A DNA stretch of 55,764 nucleotides, taken from NCBI GenBank assembly GCA_037133675.1, contig JBAXNR010000020.1, positions 1 through 55,764 on the forward strand, read 5' to 3'. The notes below the pieces were generated by a model that saw only the letters and a program-made list of their open reading frames with translations, was not told the DNA's origin and did not search any database. The translations under genes and the position numbers were made by a program. Positions 24,839 through 32,974 of the stretch are shown here, piece by piece. Source of the DNA: UBA4132 sp037133675. Its GTDB lineage: Bacteria; Pseudomonadota; Gammaproteobacteria; Methylococcales; Methylomonadaceae. The first letter of the stretch is position 1. Each line of letters opens with the position of its first letter.

Positions 24839-25096
24839 ATGGCTCATAAGAAAGCTGGCGGTAGTACCCGCAATGGACGCGACTCAAATGCAAAACGCCT
24901 AGGCGTTAAAAAATTCGGCGGTGAATCAGTGCTTGCAGGAAACATCATTGTACGCCAACGTGGCACACATTTTCACGCAGGTGTTAATGTCGGTATCGGC
25001 AAAGACCATACCTTGTTTGCAACCGCAGAAGGCAAAGTGGTTTTTAAGGTTCAAGGACCGAACAACCGCAAATTTGTCAGTATTGTTGCTGCATAA
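24839..25096 (+). CDS. rpmA: 50S ribosomal protein L27
   Basis: L27 lies near the peptidyl-transferase centre, with its N-terminal tail reaching the tRNA ends. The 85 residues are the standard length and begin MAHKKAGGSTRNGRDS, with no N-terminal extension that would need processing. A strong ribosome site (AGGAG) precedes the start. It is followed by a dispersed repeat and a terminator before obgE. Confidence 0.98.
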   Translation: MAHKKAGGSTRNGRDSNAKRLGVKKFGGESVLAGNIIVRQRGTHFHAGVNVGIGKDHTLFATAEGKVVFKVQGPNNRKFVSIVAA

Positions 25097-25102
25097 AAAA
25101 AT

Positions 25103-25157
25103 ACTGTCGCGTGTAGGATGGATAGAACGTAGCGAAACCCATCAATATAGCGACAGT
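25103..25157. repeat. Hairpin enclosing a GTAGGATGG-type repeat
   Basis: ACTGTCGC (25103-25110) pairs with GCGACAGT (25150-25157). Inside is a unit GTAGGATGGATAGAACG...GCGAAACCCATC of the same family as those at 16588 and 32799. The element lies between rpmA and the terminator, so it would be part of the ribosomal-protein mRNA 3' end. Confidence 0.65.
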
Positions 25158-25169
25158 GTAAGACTTATT

Positions 25170-25203
25170 AAAAGCTCCTCCCTGTGTGGTAGGGGCTTTT
25201 TTT
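25170..25203 (+). terminator. Rho-independent terminator after rpmA
   Basis: AAAAGCTCCT (25170-25179) pairs with AGGGGCTTTT (25191-25200), one G-T wobble, and the stem runs into seven Ts. It would end the rplU-rpmA transcript. obgE starts 28 bases downstream, so some read-through or a separate promoter is likely. Confidence 0.85.
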
Positions 25204-25231
25204 ATTTATATCGGTTGGATTTGAGAAAGTT

Positions 25232-26290
25232 ATGAAATTTGTTGACGAAGTACAAGTGCGTGTTGAAGCGGGCGATGGTGGCAATGGCGCAATTGGTTTT
25301 CGGCGTGAAAAATACATTCCGCTGGGTGGACCTGACGGTGGTGATGGTGGTGACGGCGGCTGTGTGTATTTAATCGGCGTAGAAAATATCAACACCTTAG
25401 TCGATTTTCGCTATCACACCGTACATAGAGGTGAACGCGGACAAAACGGTAGTGGTCGCCAATGTACAGGAAAAAAAGGCGAAGATTGCTATGTTTCTGT
25501 ACCACTAGGCACGCAAGTTTTCGATGCTGAAACAGGCGAAATTATCGGTGATATAACCAAAGTCGGTGAAACGCTATTAGTCGCGCAAGGCGGTTTTCAC
25601 GGCTTAGGCAATACCCGTTTTAAAAGTAGTATCAATCGCGCACCACAAAAAGCCAGCAAAGGCTCAGAAGGCGAACATCGCTTACTCAATTTAGAATTAA
25701 CCTTAATTGCTGATGTTGGCTTATTAGGTATGCCCAACGCAGGTAAATCCAGTTTAATTCGCTCCGTTTCTTCCGCTACTCCCAAAGTTGCTGATTATCC
25801 TTTTACCACCCTGTACCCGAATTTAGGCGTAGTGCGTGTCGATGACTTACGCAGTTTTGTCATTGCCGACATTCCTGGTGTTATCGAAGGCGCGGCAGAA
25901 GGCGCGGGTTTAGGTTTGCAATTTCTCAAACACCTAGAGCGCACAGGTTTATTACTGCACGTCCTCGACATCGAACCCTACGAAAGCTCAGAATCACCCG
26001 TCCAATCGGCACAAAAAATCAGCCGTGAAATTGCCAAATGGAGTGAAGATCTCGCCAACAAACCGCGCTGGCTAGTATTAAATAAAATTGACCGCGTACT
26101 AGACGAAGAACTAGAAGCCCATTGCCAAACGATTGTCGATGAGCTTAACTGGACTGGTCCCGTGTTTAAAATCTCAGCTATCAATGGCGAAGGCACGCGA
26201 GCCTTAACCTTTGCTATCATGGATTTTTTAGAGCAACCGCAGCAAATAGAAAGTAAAAAGTTAGCGAAACCCGTCATCGTCTGGGAATAA
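25232..26290 (+). CDS. obgE: Ribosome-associated GTPase ObgE/CgtA
   Basis: ObgE is an essential GTPase for 50S assembly and stress control. The N-terminal Obg fold (1-158) shows its glycine-rich pattern, for example PDGGDGGDGG and GNTRFKSSINRAP. The G domain has G1 GMPNAGKSS, G3 DIPGVIEGA and G4 NKID. Its 352 residues are somewhat shorter than E. coli's (390), which has an acidic tail that is missing here. Its position after rplU-rpmA is conserved in most bacteria. Confidence 0.97.
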   Translation: MKFVDEVQVRVEAGDGGNGAIGFRREKYIPLGGPDGGDGGDGGCVYLIGVENINTLVDFRYHTVHRGERGQNGSGRQCTGKKGEDCYVSVPLGTQVFDAETGEIIGDITKVGETLLVAQGGFHGLGNTRFKSSINRAPQKASKGSEGEHRLLNLELTLIADVGLLGMPNAGKSSLIRSVSSATPKVADYPFTTLYPNLGVVRVDDLRSFVIADIPGVIEGAAEGAGLGLQFLKHLERTGLLLHVLDIEPYESSESPVQSAQKISREIAKWSEDLANKPRWLVLNKIDRVLDEELEAHCQTIVDELNWTGPVFKISAINGEGTRALTFAIMDFLEQPQQIESKKLAKPVIVWE

Positions 26291-26447
26291 ACTCCACATC
26301 GATACACATCTGTGTATCTTATTATTAGATTCGACGGTGATGATCTACGCGGTGCGTCATTCCTTAGCTGAGGGCAGTGATGCCAAAGCTTGGGAACAAT
26401 GCAAAACCTTTAGTGCGCTAACCGTAAATCATCAGGAATAAACAGGC

Positions 26448-27161
26448 ATGACGACTACCACGCCGTTCAGCTATGCGATTCGCCGCAGTGCGCGAGCGAC
26501 TAAAGTTCGCATTATCGTCACCATCAATAAAATTGAAGTCGTTGCCCCGCTTAAAATTGCCGAAAAACGCATACATCAATTTGTTACCGCGCAACAAGCG
26601 TGGATCATAAACGCATTAAACAAAATTACTGAACGACAACCGCAACCTTGTCAGCCTGTTGTTTATGGCGAAGGTACAACGATTGTTTATCAAGGCGAAT
26701 CCTACACGCTAACGCTTAAAGCCTCACCGTTAAAACGCATAAAAATACAGTTTACGAATGAATTTATTGTCTTCATGTCTGACACATTAGCCGTCAACCA
26801 CAGTGAGGCGATTAAAACAGCCTTAGCAAACTGGATGAATAAACAATTACTGCTTGAAGTCACACGGCTAGTCAAACAGCACGCACCTAAACATCAGCTA
26901 GTGCCGCGTAGCCTTAACATTAAAAACCAAAAAAGCCGCTGGGGCAGTTGCGGCATTCATAATGACATACAAATCAACGCCCTGTTAATCATTGCTCCCC
27001 CCGCTGTACTTGAATATGTGGTAGTCCATGAATTATGCCATATTCAAATTCGTAACCATTCGCCGCAGTTTTGGGCGTTAGTTGCTGACCATTTACCCGA
27101 TTACAAAACCCCACATCATTGGTTAAAACAACACGGCAATCGTTTAATGCAGGGGTTTTAG
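26448..27161 (+). CDS. YgjP-like metallopeptidase-domain protein (DUF45)
   Basis: A 237-residue protein of the DUF45 group, whose zinc site is HEXXH-like: VVHELCHIQIRNHSPQFWALV, where two His of HELCH and a later His can bind zinc. The N-terminal region has RRSARATKVRIIV and a conserved phrase QKSRWGSCG. Such genes often follow type I restriction genes and are of unknown substrate. Immediately upstream (26339-26440) is a 33-codon open frame reading MIYAVRHSLAEGSDAKAWEQ and onward, which may be the remnant of the gene's former neighbour. Confidence 0.85.
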   Translation: MTTTTPFSYAIRRSARATKVRIIVTINKIEVVAPLKIAEKRIHQFVTAQQAWIINALNKITERQPQPCQPVVYGEGTTIVYQGESYTLTLKASPLKRIKIQFTNEFIVFMSDTLAVNHSEAIKTALANWMNKQLLLEVTRLVKQHAPKHQLVPRSLNIKNQKSRWGSCGIHNDIQINALLIIAPPAVLEYVVVHELCHIQIRNHSPQFWALVADHLPDYKTPHHWLKQHGNRLMQGF

Positions 27162-27469
27162 AATCATAAAGCAGTAAAACAGAGTACGCAGTGCCTACCG
27201 AAAAGGTTGCCAAATCCACAGTGTAGCGGGTGTTCATGGATAAGGTACGCACTACAGGACTATCAGTTAATAGTTATTTCGTGTAGATGCGAATTCATTC
27301 GTACAGTGCCGATAAATCCGTTCCTACAAGCAACACCCTCGCCAAACAGATAACGTCTTTAAAAAAATAGGAGTGGTCAAAGTTCAAGTGATTGTGGGGC
27401 GCGGTGCGGCAGGTTTGGAGTTGGCAACCAGTTTGGGGTATTAGCGCAAGCCTACGAACTAACAAGTTA
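27162..27469. other. Decayed region with a short relic of ndh
   Basis: No gene is intact here. At 27380-27438 the sequence closely matches the 5' coding part of ndh (near 28625-28680): both contain GGTTTGGAGTTGGCAACCAG, the codons for GLELATS in the FAD-binding site. The relic stops after about 60 bases and is in the same direction as ndh, so two direct repeats flank the radical SAM gene. Confidence 0.65.
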
Positions 27470-28480
27470 TCATGAGCGGTTATCAAGAGGAGGATTTTGA
27501 TTCTGGTTAATGATATAGGGTGCATTTAGCTTAGATAAAATCTGGTTACCCGTTTTATTCCAATCGTTCAGACCATTAGATACAGCTAAAGAATGGAGAT
27601 TGTAATTCATACAGGTTTGACAAAGTTTGTGAGCGTATTTCATGCGCTGAAGATCTTGTATGGGGGTTTGCAGAAATGATGAGGAAATATTATTTTCCTC
27701 ATCATAAACCGTACAACACAAAGATACGCTTCCATCATGGTTGATGGCAGTTTGGTTGCTTCTCAACGGACAATCATGCAAGGGATTCCGTTTAGCAATC
27801 TCCATCCCTTCTTGCACGGAGATTAGCAGACGCTCGTCGAGTCTTACCATATCCTCCTTTGCATTTCCGCTAAGATAATCAAGCATACCTTCTAAGGGCA
27901 TCAATATAGCCCACCTCGGAGCAAAACTATAACCCAGTTCTTGGCATAACGAATACATCATGAAAAGGTCGTTCTCAACATTGTCTTTGTAGACATGGTA
28001 ACAAACCTCGAGTCTACTCAAAAATTCAAAACCATGTTGTTTAATAATAGCGTGATGCAATTTGTATAAGTTGGATTTAACCAGACTCACCTGTCCATTA
28101 CGGTGACCCTTGGAATAAATATCTTGATAGAATCCAGATAAGGAGACTCGGAAGTGATTAGGTAGATGCTTTGCTACCATACGCATATCTATATTTTCGT
28201 GACTCAGATTGGTAGAGACACCACAAAACCAGCCTCTGTCCATAACCAATTTAACTATTTCAGCATACTTAGGATGAAGAAGCGGTTCTCCCCAGTTATA
28301 CAGGTGAATTTCTGGTTCAGAATCTTCAAGACCAATTTTAGTCAAAATATCCTCAAACATCTGAATGTCCATAAATCCGCTTTTTCGCTTCAAACCATAG
28401 CCTTGCTGATCGTGATTTCCTACAGGGCATGAAGGGCAGCGTAGATTGCAGGTTCCAGCAATATCAATGTTATAGATCAT
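27470..28480 (-). CDS. Radical SAM protein with SPASM-like C-terminal region
   Basis: A 336-residue radical SAM enzyme. The cluster motif CNLRCPSCP (Cys12, Cys16 and Cys19) near the N-terminus binds the 4Fe-4S cluster and SAM. GWFCGVSTNLS and NWGEPLLHP fit the core barrel. The C-terminal part has CPLRSNQTAINHDGSVSLCC and, later, CQTCMNYN, the cysteine spacing of SPASM domains that hold extra clusters. Such proteins modify peptides or sugars. The gene is isolated on the minus strand, with no recognisable peptide precursor beside it, and sits between a relic and the intact copy of ndh. Substrate is unknown. Confidence 0.88.
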   Translation of the reverse strand: MIYNIDIAGTCNLRCPSCPVGNHDQQGYGLKRKSGFMDIQMFEDILTKIGLEDSEPEIHLYNWGEPLLHPKYAEIVKLVMDRGWFCGVSTNLSHENIDMRMVAKHLPNHFRVSLSGFYQDIYSKGHRNGQVSLVKSNLYKLHHAIIKQHGFEFLSRLEVCYHVYKDNVENDLFMMYSLCQELGYSFAPRWAILMPLEGMLDYLSGNAKEDMVRLDERLLISVQEGMEIAKRNPLHDCPLRSNQTAINHDGSVSLCCTVYDEENNISSSFLQTPIQDLQRMKYAHKLCQTCMNYNLHSLAVSNGLNDWNKTGNQILSKLNAPYIINQNQNPPLDNRS

Positions 28481-28611
28481 AATAGTTTGTAATGCTCGGA
28501 AAGAATGGCAAGAATTGAAAGACGAGAAAACTCACTTAAAATCAACGGTAGCGATGTTGATTCGTTATAATGCTCACGCATATTAGCACGTTTATTAAGG
28601 CGGAAAGAATC

Positions 28612-29907
28612 ATGGCTGAAAAACATAAAGTAGTAATTGTAGGCGGCGGGGCGGCGGGTTTGGAGTTGGCAACCAGTTTGGGGCATAAGTTAGGCAAAAA
28701 AGGGCTGGCTGAAATTACGCTAATTGATGCCACATCTACCCATATTTGGAAGCCGTTGCTACATGAAGTGGCAGCGGGTACGTTGGATGAGTCCGAGCAA
28801 GTCGAGTATTTATCGCAGGCGTATCGCAGTGATTTTCGCTTTCGCTTAGGTAAAATGGAAGGTTTGAACAGAGCTAAAAAAGAAGTTTACGTTAGTCCTA
28901 CCTTTAATGATGAAGGTGAAGAACTGATTCCTAGCCGTACTTTTAGCTATGATACGCTAGTGATGGCAGTGGGCAGTGTCAGTAATACTTTTAATATCAA
29001 AGGGGTAGCTGAACAGTGTCTGTTTTTAGATACTACGGTACAGGCGTTTAAATTTCAAAAAAACTTATTTGAATCATACATTAAAAAATATATTGGCAAA
29101 GACAGTGCCAGCGTTAAGCCTTTGTCTATCGCTATTGTTGGCGCGGGTGCAACAGGTGTTGAGTTAGCCGCACAACTACATGAAGTGACTAATGTATTAG
29201 CCATGTACGGTTTGCAAGAAACCAGCAATGTTAAATTAACGATTATCGAAGCAGCAACGCAATTATTACCCGCACTACCAATTAAATTAGCCACTGCTAC
29301 CCAACAACAATTAGTCAGTTTAGGCGTTGATTTGCGTATGGGACGGCGGGTGACGGAAATCACCCGTGAGGGTATTACCACCCACGATGGCGAATTTATT
29401 GAAGCTGATATTAAAGTTTGGGCGGCTGGTATTAAAGCACCAGATTGGCTGAAAAATTTGGATGGTTTAGAAACCAATCACATCAATCAACTGATCGTTG
29501 ATAATACGATGAAAACCAGTGACGATGCCATTTTTGCAATGGGCGATTGTGCCGCTTGTGTGTGGGAAGGTCATGGTGGTAACGTACCGCCCAGAGCGCA
29601 GTCAGCACATCAACAAGCATCCGCTGTGGCTAAGTCCATTGTTAATCGCTTAAAAGGCGGTTCGTTAGTCAAGTTTACTTATCATGATTACGGTTCGTTG
29701 GTATCGTTGGGTAAATACACGACAGTTGGCAATCTGATGGGCAGTTTGATGGGAACGGTCAGTATCGGTGGTTTTATTGCTAAGATTGTTTACTTGTCTT
29801 TGTATAAAATGCACCAGATAGCGATACACGGTTATTTCAGAACCGCCATGTTGACGCTGTCTAATGCGTTTCGACGCAGTGTTTATCAAAAAATTAAAAT
29901 GCACTAA
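28612..29907 (+). CDS. ndh: Type II NADH dehydrogenase (NDH-2)
   Basis: NDH-2 passes electrons from NADH to quinone without pumping protons. The ORF opens at 28570, but the ATG at 28612 (preceded by GGAAAG) gives 431 residues, like E. coli Ndh (434). The FAD site is VVIVGGGAAGLELAT and the NADH site is IAIVGAGATGVELAAQL; DDAIFAMGDCAA binds FAD further on. A C-terminal hydrophobic amphipathic region attaches it to the membrane. A TATAAT at 28566-28571 is a likely -10 box, with a poor -35. Confidence 0.95.
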   Translation: MAEKHKVVIVGGGAAGLELATSLGHKLGKKGLAEITLIDATSTHIWKPLLHEVAAGTLDESEQVEYLSQAYRSDFRFRLGKMEGLNRAKKEVYVSPTFNDEGEELIPSRTFSYDTLVMAVGSVSNTFNIKGVAEQCLFLDTTVQAFKFQKNLFESYIKKYIGKDSASVKPLSIAIVGAGATGVELAAQLHEVTNVLAMYGLQETSNVKLTIIEAATQLLPALPIKLATATQQQLVSLGVDLRMGRRVTEITREGITTHDGEFIEADIKVWAAGIKAPDWLKNLDGLETNHINQLIVDNTMKTSDDAIFAMGDCAACVWEGHGGNVPPRAQSAHQQASAVAKSIVNRLKGGSLVKFTYHDYGSLVSLGKYTTVGNLMGSLMGTVSIGGFIAKIVYLSLYKMHQIAIHGYFRTAMLTLSNAFRRSVYQKIKMH

Positions 29908-29916
29908 GCCATTCTT

Positions 29917-30021
29917 GTTCCTACGCACGGCGTGGGAATACATTTAGGGTGCGCCGCGCCATGTTTTTCACACAGACCGCCAGCGCGGTCTTAACGGCAT
30001 TCCCACGCGGCGCGTGGGAAC
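29917..30021. repeat. Imperfect palindromic dispersed repeat
   Basis: The ends GTTCCTACGCACGGCGTGGG and the complement of CCCACGCGGCGCGTGGGAAC form an inverted pair around a GC-rich core (GGTGCGCCGCGCC ... CCAGCGCGGTC). It lies between ndh and the YcxB-like gene. Its GC content contrasts with the surroundings. The type is common in gammaproteobacterial intergenic regions. Confidence 0.6.
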
Positions 30022-30034
30022 GAGAGAAGCTATC

Positions 30035-30565
30035 ATGTTTGAAATTGAATACGAATTCCAAGAAGAAGATTTAATCCATTTCAATGAAATACAATTCATG
30101 CGAAATGAAGACATCCAAGCCAATATCCGAAAAAACCGCTGGATAGTTCCAGGTATCATGGGTTTGATAGGGTCTTTTTATTATTTTTATTACGGTGATA
30201 TGAACTCATCGGCTTATATCCTCGTGATTGCTTTTTTGTGGGCGGTGTTCTCACCAAAGATTATGATGTTGGATTTACGGCGGCAAATTCTTAATAACTA
30301 CACCAACAAAGAAAAAATCAATATGTTTGGCACTTACACGCTAACCATTGATCCTGAAAATCCAAAATTTCTACACGAAAAATCCCCTAGCGGTAAAAAT
30401 AAAATGGCGTGGGAAGAATTAGTGCGGGTGGAATATGGCAAGCGTTATGTCTATATTTACATTAGCTTGAATACCGCGTTGGTTATTCCTGTCGATAAAG
30501 TAAAAAAAGGCAATTTGGAACAATTTGCCGAGCAAGCGGGCAAAATGATTGAACGTTTTGCGTAA
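30035..30565 (+). CDS. YcxB-like membrane protein
   Basis: A 176-residue protein. The frame is open from 30014, inside the repeat, but the ATG at 30035 starts MFEIEYEFQEEDLIHF, typical of YcxB-like proteins. Two adjacent transmembrane helices (IVPGIMGLIGSFYYFYYG and AYILVIAFLWAVFSP) are followed by a soluble YcxB C-terminal domain (WEELVRVEYGKRYVYIYI, then ALVIPVDK). Function is unknown. It stands alone between two repeat clusters. Confidence 0.75.
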   Translation: MFEIEYEFQEEDLIHFNEIQFMRNEDIQANIRKNRWIVPGIMGLIGSFYYFYYGDMNSSAYILVIAFLWAVFSPKIMMLDLRRQILNNYTNKEKINMFGTYTLTIDPENPKFLHEKSPSGKNKMAWEELVRVEYGKRYVYIYISLNTALVIPVDKVKKGNLEQFAEQAGKMIERFA

Positions 30566-30576
30566 TCCCAAGGGAG

Positions 30577-30621
30577 TCCAATAGCTTTAGCTATTGGACA
30601 TAAAACAGCTAAAGCTGTTTT
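30577..30621. repeat. Two consecutive perfect hairpins
   Basis: TCCAATAGC/GCTATTGGA (30577-30585 with 30590-30598, TTTA loop) is followed three bases later by AAAACAGCT/AGCTGTTTT (30602-30610 with 30613-30621). The pair is enclosed by GGGAG ... CTCC. The second resembles a terminator. They lie between the YcxB gene and the methyltransferase gene. Confidence 0.7.
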
Positions 30622-30655
30622 ACTCCTATCACTAAAACATCACCGAGACTTTTTC

Positions 30656-32182
30656 ATGACTGACTGGACTGATGGCTATACAGCCGACATTGACGCTAGT
30701 TTTAGCTATAACTCTGAACTCAATCCACTAAGATTACGTTTGGCTTTTTTAAATACAGGACTGCATTTTCCAAAAATAGGGGCTGCGTGCGAACTGGGTT
30801 TTGCTCAGGGTGTAAATGTCAATCTACACGCTGCCGCTTCGATAGTGGAATGGTTTGGAACAGAGGTTAATCCTGCACATACCCAGTTTGCCCAACAAGT
30901 GGCACGAATTTCTGGCGCGGATGCTCAACTTTTTGACCAAGCGTTTACCGAATTTTGCAGTCGTACCGATTTACCCGATTTTGATTACATCGCGTTACAC
31001 GGTGTGTGGAACTGGATTAACGAGGAAAATCACTCGCTGATTGTCGATTTTTTACAGCGTAAATTGAAAGTGGGCGGTGTTGTTTATGTCAGCTACCACA
31101 CCCATGCGGGTTGGGCGGCGATGATACCCGTGCGTGATTTGCTTGCTGAATACGCTGATGTGATGGGAACGCATGGGCAAGGTGGTTTATCTCGTTTTGA
31201 TTCAGCCGTGCATTTTGTACAAATGCTATTAGCAACTAACCCCAGCTATGTACGCGCCAATCCAAGCATTCTCGCACAGCTCAAAAAATTAAACCGTGAT
31301 AACCATAACGAATACCTTAATCAAAATTGGCAACCGTTGTCGTTTTCACAAACTGCGCATTTATTATCGTCTGCTAAATTGACCTTTGCCTGTTCTGCGC
31401 ATTATCTTGACCACGTTGACACGCTGAATCTCACCGATGAGCAGCATGATTTTTTAAATGAAATTCCCGATGACTTATTGCGTGAAACGGTGCGTGATAT
31501 TTGTGTCAATCAGCCTTTTCGCCGTGATTATTGGATCAAAGGAGCAGTTAGATTAAATCTGCTGGAACAGACCGAAGCGATACGCGCCCAACGAGTGATA
31601 CTGGGTCAAGCCCGTGCCGATGTGTCATTTAAAGTGACTGGCAATTTAGGCGAATCAGTTTTACATCAATCAATTTATGCCCCAATTCTGGACACATTAA
31701 GCGATTATCAGCCAAAAACCCTAGGACAACTTGAACAAGCAGTTGCTGTGTTTGGAATTAATTTCGGTCAACTGATACAAGCGGTGATGATTCTAATTGG
31801 CACGGGTGTGTTATTTCCTGCACAAGATGATGCCGTAATTGCTGAGGCGAAACAACAAACCGACCAACTCAATGCCTATTTATGCGATAAAGCACGCGGT
31901 AGCAGTGAATTCGCTTATCTTGCCAGCCCTGTGATTGGTGGCGGTATTGCCGTACCAAGATTCTCACAATTATTTTTGCTTGCCAAAGCACAAGGTAACA
32001 CCCAGCCTGAACAATGGGCTGTGTTTGCGTGGTCGATATTAGCCGCGCAAAACCAATGCCTAATAAAAGACGGCATTAGCCTTGAAACCGATGAGGAAAA
32101 TTTAGCGGAGTTGGTCGCGCAAGCCCAAGCATTTGCCTATAAACAACTACCTGTTTTAACGGCGTTGGGAGTTTGCGACTAA
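30656..32182 (+). CDS. SAM-dependent methyltransferase with regulatory domain
   Basis: A 508-residue protein. The N-terminal class I methyltransferase fold shows motif I as AACELGFAQGVNVNLHAAAS, an acidic GTEVNPAHTQFA, and FDYIALHGVWNWINEENH. The middle part (about 215-310) fits the 'methyltransferase regulatory domain', and the C-terminal region (about 320-508) is the helical segment often found with it. Relatives include glycan or protein methyltransferases acting near cell-surface pathways. Substrate is unknown. The gene appears complete and is on its own, between two clusters of hairpins. Confidence 0.85.
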   Translation: MTDWTDGYTADIDASFSYNSELNPLRLRLAFLNTGLHFPKIGAACELGFAQGVNVNLHAAASIVEWFGTEVNPAHTQFAQQVARISGADAQLFDQAFTEFCSRTDLPDFDYIALHGVWNWINEENHSLIVDFLQRKLKVGGVVYVSYHTHAGWAAMIPVRDLLAEYADVMGTHGQGGLSRFDSAVHFVQMLLATNPSYVRANPSILAQLKKLNRDNHNEYLNQNWQPLSFSQTAHLLSSAKLTFACSAHYLDHVDTLNLTDEQHDFLNEIPDDLLRETVRDICVNQPFRRDYWIKGAVRLNLLEQTEAIRAQRVILGQARADVSFKVTGNLGESVLHQSIYAPILDTLSDYQPKTLGQLEQAVAVFGINFGQLIQAVMILIGTGVLFPAQDDAVIAEAKQQTDQLNAYLCDKARGSSEFAYLASPVIGGGIAVPRFSQLFLLAKAQGNTQPEQWAVFAWSILAAQNQCLIKDGISLETDEENLAELVAQAQAFAYKQLPVLTALGVCD

Positions 32183-32234
32183 AAAGCTGGGTGATGATAT
32201 TTGTGTCATCAACTCGATTAAATACGCGATAACG

Positions 32235-32424
32235 ATGGAGTCCAAAACAGGTTTTGGACTCCATGCCAAAAAAGACAGTGCGATAGGATGCGCTGAGGTA
32301 CGAAGCGCATCGTTCGAGTTGACACAAATGATGCGCTTCGTACCTCAGCACATCCTATGATTTGCCCATCTTATCGCGTTTCGTACCTCAGCACATCCTA
32401 TGATTCGCCCATCTTATCGCGTTA
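32235..32424. repeat. Palindrome cluster with a 43-bp tandem duplication
   Basis: Three structures lie here. ATGGAGTCCAAAAC/GTTTTGGACTCCAT (32235-32248 with 32251-32264) is a perfect 14-bp palindrome. The left arm 32282-32309 (ATAGGATGCGCTGAGGTACG...) pairs with 32332-32359, one mismatch. From 32339 the right-arm unit CGTACCTCAGCACATCCTAT is repeated in tandem as 43-base units (32339-32381 and 32382-32424; two differences). Confidence 0.8.
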
Positions 32425-32447
32425 CAGGGCTTGGGGACGAGACAGGC

Positions 32448-32708
32448 TCAAAAGTAGCTTTTAAAACCCTGACGTTTTAAACAACTATTTTTCTCTTTTT
32501 CATCTCGCACATAACCTGATGGCCAGCTTATGGAACCGCATTCTTCAATTGCTCTCGTTTCTACACTGGTCTTTGATTTTGCTGAATTATCTTCTTTTGA
32601 TGTGCATAGTTTAGTTGGTACGTCAGTTAACAAACATGGGAGCGTACCACAACCAGTAAGACCGAGTAATAAAGTAATTATGATAATAGAAATACTGGCT
32701 TTAGCCAT
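32448..32708 (-). CDS. Small lipoprotein of unknown function
   Basis: An 86-residue protein with a signal peptide ending in the lipobox LTGC (Cys20). The mature part is short and hydrophilic, with five further Cys (one in TLPCLL and one in TKLCTS near its start, then IEECGS, NSCLKR), so disulfides are possible. No domain is recognised. It reads away from the surrounding repeats and is probably a surface-anchored small protein. Whether it is expressed is unknown. Confidence 0.6.
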   Translation of the reverse strand: MAKASISIIIITLLLGLTGCGTLPCLLTDVPTKLCTSKEDNSAKSKTSVETRAIEECGSISWPSGYVRDEKEKNSCLKRQGFKSYF

Positions 32709-32798
32709 AATTATGCTTCCTTAAAGATAAAATGCACAGTGGTAGATGATATTCAAGCCTAAAACCCAACCGATTATAAACAAAAAACGGGGGAGTGC

Positions 32799-32880
32799 AG
32801 TAGGATGGGTAGAGCGATAGCGAAACCCATCATGTATTCGTAAATGATGGGTTTCGGCTATCGCCTCTACCCATCCTACT
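32799..32880. repeat. Long hairpin of the GTAGGATGGGT family
   Basis: Arms of 35 and 37 bases (32799-32833 and 32844-32880) begin AGTAGGATGGGTAGAG and pair nearly fully, with two single-base bulges around the GCGATAGC centre; the loop is about 10 bases. It is formed of two inverted copies of the dispersed unit seen singly at 16588 and 25109. It lies between the small lipoprotein and cysK. Confidence 0.8.
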
Positions 32881-32974
32881 TTTTCGTACCTTTCGTGCTT
32901 TTCGTGGACGAAACCTACCCCCGCAACTCGCATTAGCGATAGCGTAATGCGCCGTATAGTAGTCACAAAATATT

